Assembly: GCA_017643025.1 (NCBI GenBank)
Contig: JAEPOG010000004.1
Coordinates: 62,001 to 126,000, forward strand
Length of the DNA stretch: 64,000 bases
Direction: 5' to 3'
From: Rhizobiaceae bacterium
GTDB lineage: Bacteria; Pseudomonadota; Alphaproteobacteria; Rhizobiales; Rhizobiaceae
This document shows positions 45,901 to 57,151 of this stretch, in pieces. The position numbers and the translations under genes were made by a program. The notes beneath the pieces were generated by a model. That model searched no databases. It was given only the letters and a program-made list of their open reading frames with translations, and was not told the DNA's origin. The stretch's first letter is position 1. Every line of letters starts with the position of its first letter.

Positions 45901-47378
45901 CGACCGAATACGCGAACGCTCTTGCTGACCGAGCGACCGCCCATCACCGGCTCTACAACATGGAGAAGGATCCTGCCCGGTTCGACGCGGCGCTCGCCGG
46001 ATACCGGGAAGCCACGGCGATCCACGAGCGCCAGGACCAGCCGGGCTTCGTGGGCATCCACCTGCGCAATTTGGGCCTGCTTTATCTTGCACATGACGAG
46101 GCCAGCGGCAGCATCGATATGCACGACGAAGCCATCGCGGTGCTTCGCGAGGCAATGGCGGCCGACAGCAGGGCCGGCTTCCATTTCGAGCTGCTGAGAG
46201 CCGCAACCAAGCTCGGCGATGCGCTGTGGGGTGTTGCCGCCGCCAGCGGCGAGTGGGATCACCTGAGCGAAGCGGTCGAGGCCTACCGCACGGCAACAAG
46301 CGTCCCGCCGGACCAGGTGTCGGCGCACGAACTGGCGGTGGCGCACCACTGGCATGCAATGGCGTTGCGCACGCTCGCCGCCTTCGAAAACGACGACGCT
46401 ATGATCGAGCAGGCCGCCGAGGAATTCCGCACCGCCATAGCGCTCCGCGCCGGCGAGGCGGGCAGCGGCGCCTGGTACGAAACGCAAGCCGCGCTGGCCA
46501 ATGTGCTCCTCGATTTGGCGCAGCGGTCGGACGGCACGGAGCACCTCGCGGCCGCGCTCGACAGCTACGACGCGATGCTCCGGCACTATGCCGACGACTG
46601 GACCGTCATGGGCGCCGCCGATCTGCACATGAAGCGGGGCAACATGCTGCGTCTGATGGGCGACCGGGGCAGCGGCGCGGAGCAATATCGGGCGGCCGCC
46701 GACGCCTATCGTGAGGCATTGCGCCTGGCCGAAGGCGAGGACGCACCCGACTTTCATGTCGGCGTCCGCCGCAATCTGGGCGAAGCGCTGCGGCGCCTTG
46801 GCGGCGCCACCGATGACATGGTTGTCCTGCGCGACGCAGCGGATGCCTTCCGGACCGCCCTTGCACTGATACCGGATGACGGCTCGCAAGATCTTCGCGC
46901 GCTCACCCGCCGCGAACTGGGCCTGACGCTTTCGACGTTGGGCGACGCCGGCGGCGACACAGCCGCTCTCGAGGAGTCGATCGAACACCTCACCGCCGCA
47001 ACCGGCTATTACAGCCGCGAGGCAAACCCGAAGGAATGGGCCTACCTTGCCAACAACATCGCATGGCTTGAGATCGTCGCGGGCCGCCGTGATGGCGAAG
47101 TCGAAAGGTTCGAGCGCGCCGCGCGGGACCTGCGCGACGTCGTGGCCGTCCAGCGCGAGATCAAGGACGAGGCGGATCTGGGCTTGTCTGAAGACAGCCT
47201 GTGCGCCGCCCTCTACGAATTGGGCAAGGCGCGCAGCGACAGCGCGGCGCTCGAAGAGGCGGCGCAGGCCTGCGCCAGCGCCATCGCCCACCTGCGCAAA
47301 CATGGGCAGGACACGATCGCCGACGGAACGGAGGCGCTGCTGGCGCAGGTAGAGGTCGCGTCAACGGAACTGCGTTGA
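42939..47378 (+). CDS. Secreted caspase-like (peptidase C14) protein with long TPR array, copy 2
   Basis: A 1479-aa paralogue of the protein at 33720. The signal peptide is AAVVFFLAATVFAVAQ (residues 21-36). The p20 domain begins at RGVALVIGNGDYEHLTPLAN, with H113 in YYAGHGIE and C164 in LLDACRDNPF, so the catalytic dyad is present. A second conserved part (VMRMVAEEVYLKTDGAQRPWVNESL) follows, then a helical linker and about 1000 residues of TPR-like repeats, far longer than in copy 1. ATG 42939 has GGGAGG upstream. It lies 80 bp after dctM on the same strand; co-transcription is possible but not shown. Confidence 0.86.
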   Translation: MPGTGKPAHFHSTSAPFVALAAVVFFLAATVFAVAQEPLRGVALVIGNGDYEHLTPLANPPDDADAIEALLDDLGFDSVRRTDRDAEDLARDLERFVEDAEDADVAILYYAGHGIEAGGENWLVPVDADLSALDAAAVRLVPVSHIVRRLRETVPVTIVLLDACRDNPFPADATLRLAADAEPLPVSAGGLVETGTRGATSLLSPQASSTIDNLGTVIGFAAAPGQVALDGEAGGSSPYAAALARHISAMAGEEFGTVMRMVAEEVYLKTDGAQRPWVNESLRRLLYFGEAPDPVAGPEGEILTERRGLLLTISTLPDFSRQQVERIAGQVGVPMDAVYGMLKVLGADTPDDPVELERLLRQQTEQLKSFLADRRVIENPDPELARLSALTDQAVAEGAIETARRLRDEADRRIEELSTVIEREEDLIRARRIEFAAEYAKSAEIDRLAFDNAGAAEDFGKAYEQIARWDDLLAWEYRKKQIDNLLTHNRMHGDPQSLERAVAMAEALIGLAATLGDAERGQSRTTLASVRYAAAHAIRDYNGYFDALAEVDAALALLPPGENRARALGQRGFMLGNIASYLQEPDRFEESISSYRQALTEVTREENAQLWKDLQGELGNQLAQLAMHRLDPAPMREAIDIYDQSMELAVADNDPINRIFFQLQLAMFRIALPKIQNPDGVDAETAAAIHAELEANLAELNPEQFPLATGLLEHSIAWVLTSKANFLDDPTETLAEAVSSLRRALRYRTRDKAPGEWAETQELLATTLRSYAFHTQDAETYREAVAAFEDALSVYSAAGALQRWAPLKAGLIGATRELGIMQGDMATLGQAAAIARDALTEPALSAAPHLRFDISQELTRTLWELYTRDRNLGHLEEQIAVFDAELPDIDPDERTDDYIAALTIIGDAAGRLGRARSDAAWHHRAIEANEPVLVRHDREDRQHFANVSYDTAISYLNIADREGDVDAIHRALGHFDLAVEYSDPTDHPTEYANALADRATAHHRLYNMEKDPARFDAALAGYREATAIHERQDQPGFVGIHLRNLGLLYLAHDEASGSIDMHDEAIAVLREAMAADSRAGFHFELLRAATKLGDALWGVAAASGEWDHLSEAVEAYRTATSVPPDQVSAHELAVAHHWHAMALRTLAAFENDDAMIEQAAEEFRTAIALRAGEAGSGAWYETQAALANVLLDLAQRSDGTEHLAAALDSYDAMLRHYADDWTVMGAADLHMKRGNMLRLMGDRGSGAEQYRAAADAYREALRLAEGEDAPDFHVGVRRNLGEALRRLGGATDDMVVLRDAADAFRTALALIPDDGSQDLRALTRRELGLTLSTLGDAGGDTAALEESIEHLTAATGYYSREANPKEWAYLANNIAWLEIVAGRRDGEVERFERAARDLRDVVAVQREIKDEADLGLSEDSLCAALYELGKARSDSAALEEAAQACASAIAHLRKHGQDTIADGTEALLAQVEVASTELR

Positions 47379-47692
47379 TGCGGGCCGTTCGTGCGCTGGC
47401 TACGATCGTATAGCGTCAGTCCGCAGCGGTGTTCGTCGTAGTCCTCAACGCCGCCATGGCGGTACTCAATCTAGGGAAAGCGCTCCAGACCGCCGGCAAG
47501 ATTGCTGGTGCCCGAAACAATTCCGGGCAATAGCCATAAGGCCACGTTCCCAAGGGGTTCCCCCCGTCCCTCTTCTCCCCTATAGAGCGCGCCTAGCCTG
47601 ACAGATTCTTCTCCTCGCGCACCGGCCGGGCAACCGCTCGCACCGGTGCTTTGCGCAGGGGCGCGCGAAAAACAACGAGCACGGACGCCTTC
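47379..47692. other. Intergenic region upstream of carB
   Basis: 314 bases, without a gene. No terminator with a T-run is visible after the caspase-like gene, and no convincing promoter for carB, although some promoter must lie here or upstream. I see no repeats of note. Confidence 0.5.
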
Positions 47693-51187
<3,495 letters not shown>

Positions 51188-51197
51188 GCGCCCTCAT

Positions 51198-51216
51198 CTC
51201 TCCCCTTGCGGGAGAG
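51198..51216 (+). repeat. Short rhizobial-type palindromic intergenic repeat / terminator-like hairpin
   Basis: CTCTCCC-cttgc-GGGAGAG lies 10 bases after the carB stop. Hairpins of this exact style (CTCTCCCCTTG...GGGAGAG) recur between genes in many rhizobial genomes as I recall, so it may be both an interspersed repeat and the carB terminator. Confidence 0.65.
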
Positions 51217-51221
51217 AAACC

Positions 51222-51259
51222 GAATTCCTGGGCTTAGCCCGGCTAAGTCCTTGGAATTC
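51222..51259. repeat. Long imperfect palindrome at the border of the AT-rich island
   Basis: The arm GAATTCCTGGGCTTAGCC is mirrored by GGCTAAGTCCTTGGAATTC with two mismatches and one gap, centred on the CCGG of 51239-51242. It lies between carB and the AT-rich gene, just before the base composition drops. It may be an interspersed repeat element or an insertion-site mark. Confidence 0.6.
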
Positions 51260-51370
51260 GCAAGTGTGGGTCCCGCTCGCCTACGCAATCCCCTCTTAGA
51301 ATCGATCAGCATAGACTATTTAGGTTCTCGTCTACCTCGTAGATGAGGCAGTTGGCCAGACTGTCGCGAT

Positions 51371-53374
51371 CTAGTCCTTGTACCTAACTTTCTGACGCGC
51401 CTCCTCAGCATCTCTATCGTGAAGGAAACTAATTAGATCCTTCAAAACAAGTACCTCGAACACAGACGTACTCGATCCATCCCGGAAAGCCTGATGCGTC
51501 GCACCGTAAATCTCTCGCGCCGTTCCCTCGTCTCCAACTAAAAGAGAGTTGAGATAATACTTCTCTCTATATTTCGGCCCCGCATCCCAGCAAACAACGA
51601 AATCAATTCCATCGTCGAATTTTACTTCTTTCTCAAAATCATCCACCAAAGAGTCGAAATCATACTTGTATTCAAGTATCTTAGGCTCAGAAGTGTTATT
51701 TACTGCAAATTCTTCAAAAACGCCTAGCGGATTTTCCATTCTACGAAATCCAAACCGTTCGCGGTCATCATAATCATAGAAAAACAACGAATCGTATGTC
51801 TCATGGGAACTTGTTGCATAAAATGATAAGCCGCGAATATAGCCAAGACCAACTAACTCATGGAACAGAGCGACAACATCCTGCTCCTGTTGCGGGACAG
51901 ATACAATCGACAGGCTCTTTTCATCTTGAACGAGGGAAAGAGGATTTTGATCCCTATACTGCTCCTGAGCCTTTTTCCAATCGTATAGAGCCTTCTTTGG
52001 TGAACTGCTTACATTACCTGTATCTGGCTTCAAGTGAGTTAGATACCTCTTGCAGATATTGACTGCCCGCACCGCCAATGTATCTGCTAGATCTTTCAGT
52101 TCGGGCTGAAAAGTCTTCCTGCCCATGTCGGGATTGCCATCGTGAAAGTGGACAATAACATGACTGTTTGCCTGGTAACCAATTGCACTAGTGAGCGGAA
52201 TAACAGACAGGTCGCCTTGAACCATGCTGTCTGTTGCCAGTTGCAAACCGCCTTGTATTACTTTAATTCCCTTTCTTAGTTTCAAAGTTTCATTATTAAA
52301 TGACGCCCAAATTTTAGCCGATCTCAGAAAACATACATACAATGCCGCTCGATGCTTACGTATCAGGGTGAGCAACTCTTCATTAAGCGCTGACTCAAAA
52401 GGAGAATTTTCGGAAACAAGTTGCTCATCAGTCCAGACCTCGTATATAGCATCTAAGCGCTTATATTCGCCAGGTAGTTTTGAAAACTTGGTCGTCGAAT
52501 CGCCGTCAATCTTGTTCAGAGCCGCCGATATTTCATTTATAGATGCCACCTTCTGGTCCGGCATTTCGTGAGGATAATAATACTCAGAGGCGGAGAATAT
52601 TTTTTTATCTTTTTTGCCATTATATACTACGCTAACAATAGCAGAGAACTCGAACTTCTTTTCATCAAGATATATTCCCCCAATAGGTGTCTTAATCCGC
52701 AACACATCGAACCACTGTTCCGGCGTGGTTGCGCCGATCCAGCTAAGGTCTTTTGGTCGCTCACCGACTGATTTGCCCACGATTATCTCGAATGCAGTTC
52801 CTGACGGTTCCGTCTCAAGTTCCGGAACTGAAAACTTTTTGCCTTCGAAGCGAGGCCGTTGAATCGTCCCGCTCGCGTCCTCCGCCCATTGCCGCCCTTG
52901 ACGCAATACCGCTGCCAACTCGTTCCCAGATCGGCGGGTATGGACGCCGATATACGAAAAGCCGTACGCGAGAAACGTGGCGCCAACGCCCTTGTGGCCT
53001 CGTGAGTGCCATCCGGTCTTGAAACTCACAGCGGGAGCTAGAAAACTGCGGAACTCGTCGGAATCCATCCCGATCCCATTATCGACAACTCGGACAAGTG
53101 AGTTATCAATATCGATTGTTACCCAGATTTTGGGATCAAATTCTTCATGCTCTAGGCGTCTCTCAAGAGCATCGATCGCATTTTGGGTTAGCTCCGAGAA
53201 TATGTCATAGAATCCAGTGTACGATTTAAGAATACTTTGTATAAACCGCTTGGTCTGCTCTTCTAATAGACGTGCTTTCTCTTCGGTGTCAGAGAGAGCA
53301 ATCGACAAAGGGTCATATCCATCGAGGCCATGTCCCTTTGTTTCGACTTTCGGCTTATTTGCCTCATCGGTCAT
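51371..53374 (-). CDS. AT-rich GHKL (Hsp90-like) ATPase, possible defence protein
   Basis: A 667-aa protein unlike its neighbours in base composition; for example the 60 bases from 52261 hold only 19 G or C. Its N-terminus has a complete Bergerat ATP site: E61-N65 in ELTQNAIDA, DNGIGM (98-103), the lid RGHKGVG (125-131) and SGTAFEI (191-197). The middle has no recognised domain. Near the C-terminus ILEYKYDF (566-573) and DFVVCWD (591-597) resemble the E-x-K core of a nuclease-like fold. ATG 53374 follows GAGAGGGGG. It stands alone between carB and a hypothetical gene. Paralogous to MORC/Hsp90-type systems by motif only; function not known. Confidence 0.78.
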   Translation of the reverse strand: MTDEANKPKVETKGHGLDGYDPLSIALSDTEEKARLLEEQTKRFIQSILKSYTGFYDIFSELTQNAIDALERRLEHEEFDPKIWVTIDIDNSLVRVVDNGIGMDSDEFRSFLAPAVSFKTGWHSRGHKGVGATFLAYGFSYIGVHTRRSGNELAAVLRQGRQWAEDASGTIQRPRFEGKKFSVPELETEPSGTAFEIIVGKSVGERPKDLSWIGATTPEQWFDVLRIKTPIGGIYLDEKKFEFSAIVSVVYNGKKDKKIFSASEYYYPHEMPDQKVASINEISAALNKIDGDSTTKFSKLPGEYKRLDAIYEVWTDEQLVSENSPFESALNEELLTLIRKHRAALYVCFLRSAKIWASFNNETLKLRKGIKVIQGGLQLATDSMVQGDLSVIPLTSAIGYQANSHVIVHFHDGNPDMGRKTFQPELKDLADTLAVRAVNICKRYLTHLKPDTGNVSSSPKKALYDWKKAQEQYRDQNPLSLVQDEKSLSIVSVPQQEQDVVALFHELVGLGYIRGLSFYATSSHETYDSLFFYDYDDRERFGFRRMENPLGVFEEFAVNNTSEPKILEYKYDFDSLVDDFEKEVKFDDGIDFVVCWDAGPKYREKYYLNSLLVGDEGTAREIYGATHQAFRDGSSTSVFEVLVLKDLISFLHDRDAEEARQKVRYKD

Positions 53375-53682
53375 TTTTCCCCCTCTCAAGTACCTAGTGT
53401 ACAAATGCAACCAGTGGGTCTGTCGTTATCAGAATTTGCTGCCTGGTGCGACAATGACACTCCACAGCCCCGAACCGAAGTCGTCAAGACTTCCCAAGGT
53501 ACGGACATGCGTCGACTACGACCGGGGGCTACGCTGCGCTGATCCAGAAAGGTGGACAGATTCGTTCATTCCCCACTCCCAATCCCTTTGTCCCTGCTGA
53601 CTACTCCCCACTCCCCACCCACTTTTCTATCCCCGCTCCCCAAACCTTCTCCGACAATGCCTGCAGGCAACGCGAGGCGGAA
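53375..53682. other. Intergenic region at the right edge of the AT-rich island
   Basis: 308 bases without a gene. Composition rises back to the local level here. It holds a GAAGTC-gtcaa-GACTTC dyad at 53477-53493 and a C-rich tract at 53570-53645. No integrase, tRNA or direct repeat marks the edge. Confidence 0.5.
53570..53645. repeat. C-rich CCCCACTCCC-type tandem tract
   Basis: CCCCACTCCC and CTCCCCACTCCCCACCCAC recur irregularly over about 75 bases, mostly on the plus strand. Tracts of this kind are common in intergenic DNA of Mesorhizobium-like genomes as I recall; a role is unknown. Confidence 0.5.
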
Positions 53683-54381
53683 ATGGACTGGACCCTGGCA
53701 ATCAAGCGCAACCGCGAAGCGCTTTCGCGCATTCTCGCGGCGCTGATCGCGCTTGTCGGCTTGCCCGAGCACGAGCCGGCGGGCGGGCAGCAAACGCTGC
53801 CGCGCCATCTGCACGCCCAAGCGCTGCGCATCCTGCGCGCCGCCGAATCCGCCATCCGGCGTCTCGTCGTGATCGCTGCACGGGAGGCTCAGCCGCGTCC
53901 GGCCGGCGCGCGGCCGGACTTCGCCGCTCTCCGCAACAGGAATGAGCCGGCGGGAGCGAACGCTCGCATCCCCGCCTTCCCGCTGCTTGATCCGCTGAAG
54001 AGGTATTCCTTCGAACCGCCGAGGCCCGCTTCGAAATTCATGCCGCGCATCTGCGTCGTGGGGATCACCGAGCCCGCGCCGATCCCCGAAAAGCCGGTCG
54101 CCTCCCCCGACGATGCGGTCGACGCGACTGGCCTCTACCGCCGGCTGCTTTCCTCGCGCCGCGCGCTCGCCAACCTGCCGCGCGAGGCCCGCCGCCTCGC
54201 CCGGTGGTATCGGCGGAACAGGCTCAAGCTGATCCAAAGCCAAGGTCGCGGTCGCGCCTCGCCGCTACGCATGGGCCGCCCGCCCGGCGGGAGAAAACGG
54301 TCCATCCATCTGGTCGACGACACATTGAGGGAATGTCAGGCACTGGCGCTGGACGCGCTCGACCCTCCAAACACGTCGTGA
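53683..54381 (+). CDS. Conserved alphaproteobacterial hypothetical protein
   Basis: A 232-aa Arg/Pro-rich cytoplasmic protein. It begins MDWTLAIKRNREALSRILAAL and has TLPRHLHAQALRILRAAESA, FPLLDPLKRYSFEPPRPA, MPRICVVGITEPAPIP and a basic end GRPPGGRKRSIHLVDDTLR. Proteins with this same order of motifs occur widely in Rhizobiales and Rhodobacterales but have no assigned role. The frame is used in the expected way (high G+C third positions). AGGCGGAA precedes ATG 53683. Confidence 0.75.
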   Translation: MDWTLAIKRNREALSRILAALIALVGLPEHEPAGGQQTLPRHLHAQALRILRAAESAIRRLVVIAAREAQPRPAGARPDFAALRNRNEPAGANARIPAFPLLDPLKRYSFEPPRPASKFMPRICVVGITEPAPIPEKPVASPDDAVDATGLYRRLLSSRRALANLPREARRLARWYRRNRLKLIQSQGRGRASPLRMGRPPGGRKRSIHLVDDTLRECQALALDALDPPNTS

Positions 54382-54604
54382 TCCGTTGAGCAGTGCCAGA
54401 TCAGCCGTCAGCGGGCGTTCGGCCAGAGGCCGCAAGCCCGACCGGGCGTCGTGCCTCGTGGCGCGCCCCCGCGGAGCCGGTGAGCGAGAGAAACCCGAGC
54501 GAAAACCAACGGCCGAAGGCCGAGCGCGCGACTGCGCGCCGCCGGTCGTCCGGCGCCCCCGCGGAGGGCCGCCGCGCAGCGACGGAATAGCCCGTGAGCG
54601 CGAA

Positions 54605-55102
54605 CTAATGCCCCGAGGCGGCTTCCTTGGCGGCGCTTGCCGCGCGCGCCGCGGCCTTTGCGTCCGCGTCGTCGATCTCGGCCAGCAGGTGGCCGCAGGA
54701 GCGTTCCTTGAGCTGAGCCGAGCGGCGCGCCGCCGATTCCCAGGAAAGCTGCGCCAGCAGCCCGTCGCCTTCGGCCTCGGCGTTGCTTGCCGCCCGCAGC
54801 GCCTCGACATGCGAAGCGCCGCATTTGCCGGCGATCAGCACCGAGAGGGCATAGGTGTGGGTCACGGAAGACTCCGCCGCGATCTCGCGCGGCAGCGCCG
54901 ACACTTTCATCGGGTCCGGCGCGCCGTGGTCGGCCTTTCCGGCCGCATGCGCCTCGCCGTCAGGTGCAGCGAAATACAGCGTCCATGCCGCGAAGCCGCC
55001 GCCGGCAAGCACCAGCGGAACGGCCGCGATGATGGCCAGCTTGAGCCAGGAGCGCTTTTTCTTCGGCGCGTCTTCGGCGGTTTCTTCGTCAATATCGCTC
55101 AT
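54605..55102 (-). CDS. Single-pass membrane hypothetical protein (FliL-like anchor)
   Basis: A 165-aa protein. An acidic and basic cytoplasmic N-terminus (DIDEETAEDAPKKKRSWLK) leads to one membrane helix (LAIIAAVPLVLAGGGFAAWTLYF) as in FliL-type proteins. The periplasmic part has MKVSALPREIAAESSVTHTYALSV and two Cys (in GKCGAS and RSCGHL), and is rich in Ala at the end. No FliL domain is otherwise recognisable. It may be an envelope protein of unknown function. Confidence 0.72.
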   Translation of the reverse strand: MSDIDEETAEDAPKKKRSWLKLAIIAAVPLVLAGGGFAAWTLYFAAPDGEAHAAGKADHGAPDPMKVSALPREIAAESSVTHTYALSVLIAGKCGASHVEALRAASNAEAEGDGLLAQLSWESAARRSAQLKERSCGHLLAEIDDADAKAAARAASAAKEAASGH

Positions 55103-55153
55103 TCCGCCACCTTAACACGCCGCAGATTAACGCCGCGTAATCAAGGCGATCGG

Positions 55154-55845
55154 CTAGCGCAGCACGCGCGTCCGGAAGGCGTGGCCGGGTGCGGCACTCA
55201 CCTCCTTCCACGGGCCATAGCTGTCGGCGGCCTGCGGGTCGGCGCCGAGATTGAGCTCGACGGTGATGCGCTCATTGTCGGCCGGGAATTTCCACAGCTG
55301 GAAGATGCGGCCGGCGCGCCGCCAGCGTATCTCGCCGCGAAAGCGCAGCACGGTGCGGCCGTCCTCCTCGCGCGCGACGGGATCGTCCCATTCCGTGTTC
55401 AGCGTCCAGTCCTTGAAGGTCGAGCGCATGGTGTGCCTGTAGTTGACGATATCGGACGGCGGCACGATGTCCGGCAGCCGCCATTCGATCAGCACCGTCG
55501 GCTCCTCGCCCGCTTCGTAGGGGCTGCCGCGCTCGTACAGCGTAAGGCCGTACCATCCGGCCCCGCCAAGCGCCGCGAAACCGGCAAGGCCGAAGCCGGC
55601 GGCCATTGCCGCCCGTCCCTCGAGCCCGCGCACCGTGCGCCATGCGAGCCATGCGCCGAGCGCTGCGCCGATGATGCCGCCGACCGGCATGGCGCTGAAG
55701 AGCCCATCGCCAGCGCGCCCTGCTGGTCGTCCGCGCCCATCAGCACACCGAGCAGATAGAGGGCGAAGAAGCCCGCCACCGCGCCAAGTGCTGCGGCAAT
55801 CGCGACGATCAGGATGAAAAGCAGAATTCTGGCTGTCAGCACCAT
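55154..55845 (-). pseudogene. Membrane protein gene with apparent frameshift
   Basis: Two open frames on the minus strand fit one protein. The upper frame starts at ATG 55845 (GGGGAGAG upstream) and gives ARILLFILIVAIAAALGAV and ALYLLGVLMGADDQQGALAMG. It then runs into unrelated residues. The lower frame continues LFSAMPVGGIIGAALGAWLA and ends at 55154. A change from GGGG to GGG at 55703-55705 would explain the shift. The joined protein would have about 230 aa and three membrane helices near its N-terminus. A sequencing error or two overlapping genes are the alternatives. The lower frame alone (178 aa from 55690) could still be translated. Confidence 0.62.
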
Positions 55846-55885
55846 CGCTCGGCTCTCCCCTTGATGTCTTGCCGCACGCGCCCGG

Positions 55886-56275
55886 TCAGAACGGGCAACT
55901 GAGATCGCCCTCCGGGCATTCGAGCATCGTCTGGAAATCGGCGGTGCGCTGTTCGGTGAGTTCGGTCAGGCATCCGGCGTAAATGGTCGGATAGATCGTG
56001 CCGCCCTCCACCCCGCGCGAACGGAAGGTGCATTCGGCGTCGCGGAAGGCGATCCAGGCGCGCTGCGTCGAAACGAGCTGCTCGCGCCCGGCATCGTCGA
56101 GGCGCGCGCGCACCTCCGCATAGGTTGCGTTCAGCGCCGCGTCGGCCTCCTCGTAGGCAATGCCGGCGCAGGCGTTCATCTCGGCCTGGGTTTCGGGCGC
56201 CTCGCAGTCCTGCGCCAGCGCGCTCCCCGCGGGCATGGCGAGGCAGAAGATGGCGGCAGCTGTCGCAAGGCGCAT
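55886..56275 (-). CDS. LprI-type (DUF1311) periplasmic protein
   Basis: A 129-aa exported protein. The signal peptide is AAAIFCLAMPAGSALA (residues 6-21). The DUF1311 core reads DCEAPETQAEMNACAGIAYEEADAALNATY and QRAWIAFRDAECTF, with the paired Cys residues of the family. DUF1311 is the N-terminal domain of LprI, a lysozyme inhibitor of mycobacteria. Inhibition of a lysozyme is a family-level suggestion only. ATG 56275 has GGGAGGAA upstream. It lies 76 bp downstream of a lytic transglycosylase gene on the same strand. Confidence 0.85.
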   Translation of the reverse strand: MRLATAAAIFCLAMPAGSALAQDCEAPETQAEMNACAGIAYEEADAALNATYAEVRARLDDAGREQLVSTQRAWIAFRDAECTFRSRGVEGGTIYPTIYAGCLTELTEQRTADFQTMLECPEGDLSCPF

Positions 56276-56351
56276 GGAATTCCTCCCGTCGTCAGGAGGC
56301 CATTGTTTCCATCCTGCCGGCTTTGTCCAATTTCGAGCCGTCGAGTGGAAT

Positions 56352-57002
56352 CTAGTTCATCCGCCGTCGGTCGCGGCCAAGCCCCGTTTCGTCGAGCAAG
56401 CCGGCGGCCTTGGCGTCGTAATAATAGCCGCGCGCATAGAGCCGCACCGCCTGGTCCTCGTCGCCGCCGGCTGTCAGATATGCCCCGCGCAGGTAGCGCA
56501 CGGCGTATTTCAGGTTCGTCTCCGCATCGAGAAGTTCCTCCGGTGAACCCCGGTGGCCCATGGTGCGCGCCGTCTGCGGCAGGATCTGCATCAGCCCCCA
56601 ATAGGGCCCGTTGCGCGCCGCCGGGTTGAACGTGCTTTCGCGCATCACGACGCGGCGCACCAGCCGTTCCGGCACTTCGTAATGGTCGGCATAGCGCGCG
56701 ATCAGGGCGTCGAGTTCGGGGCTGCGCGCAGCAACGGCATCGGGGCCGAAACGCCCGTCCGGCGCAAATACGGTGTCCGGGCTCGACGGCGTTCCGCCGG
56801 CATAGGAGGCAAGAACCAGCCCCTCGCCGCGCTCGCCCGGCACCGCCACCACACTATCGGGCAGCGCAACCTCTTCCTCGGCCGCGGCCTGCATCTGCTC
56901 GGCAACGCCGCCGGACGACGTGCAGCCGGAAAGCGACGCGGCGGTCAGCTGCGCGGCGGTGACAATGAGAATGGAACGGAGGAATGTAGAAGAAGGGGAC
57001 AT
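56352..57002 (-). CDS. Lytic transglycosylase (SLT-domain) lipoprotein
   Basis: A 216-aa lipoprotein. The lipobox LSGC lies near residue 27 after a hydrophobic start (FLRSILIVTAAQLTAAS). The transglycosylase domain has RYADHYEVPERLVRRVVMRESTFNPAA with the catalytic Glu in RES, followed by GPYWGLMQILPQTARTMG and TNLKYAVRYLRGAY. It cleaves peptidoglycan glycan strands. ATG 57002 has no good ribosome site; a GTG at 57032 with GAGGG upstream is a possible start. Confidence 0.87.
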   Translation of the reverse strand: MSPSSTFLRSILIVTAAQLTAASLSGCTSSGGVAEQMQAAAEEEVALPDSVVAVPGERGEGLVLASYAGGTPSSPDTVFAPDGRFGPDAVAARSPELDALIARYADHYEVPERLVRRVVMRESTFNPAARNGPYWGLMQILPQTARTMGHRGSPEELLDAETNLKYAVRYLRGAYLTAGGDEDQAVRLYARGYYYDAKAAGLLDETGLGRDRRRMN

Positions 57003-57151
57003 CAACGACCGACCGAAAACGAAACTCCCCACCCGCCGCCCTCATAGCCAAAGGCCGCTGCCGGTACAAGCGCGAAGCTGAGGCATGGAGCAGAGCCCCA
57101 GAAACGGGTGGCAGGAGCCTGCACGACGCGCTTAGCTCTGCGGCAGGAACC

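Noticed and set aside
45156..47303. Minus-strand open frame of 715 aa opposite the caspase-TPR gene
   Set aside because: The plus frame has clear TPR repeats and motifs; the antisense frame is a compositional shadow.
51371..53374. Histidine kinase
   Set aside because: The ATPase has GHKL motifs but no phospho-acceptor His box (H-x-x-x-x-P), no sensor domain and no response regulator neighbour; the layout resembles Hsp90/MORC-type ATPases.
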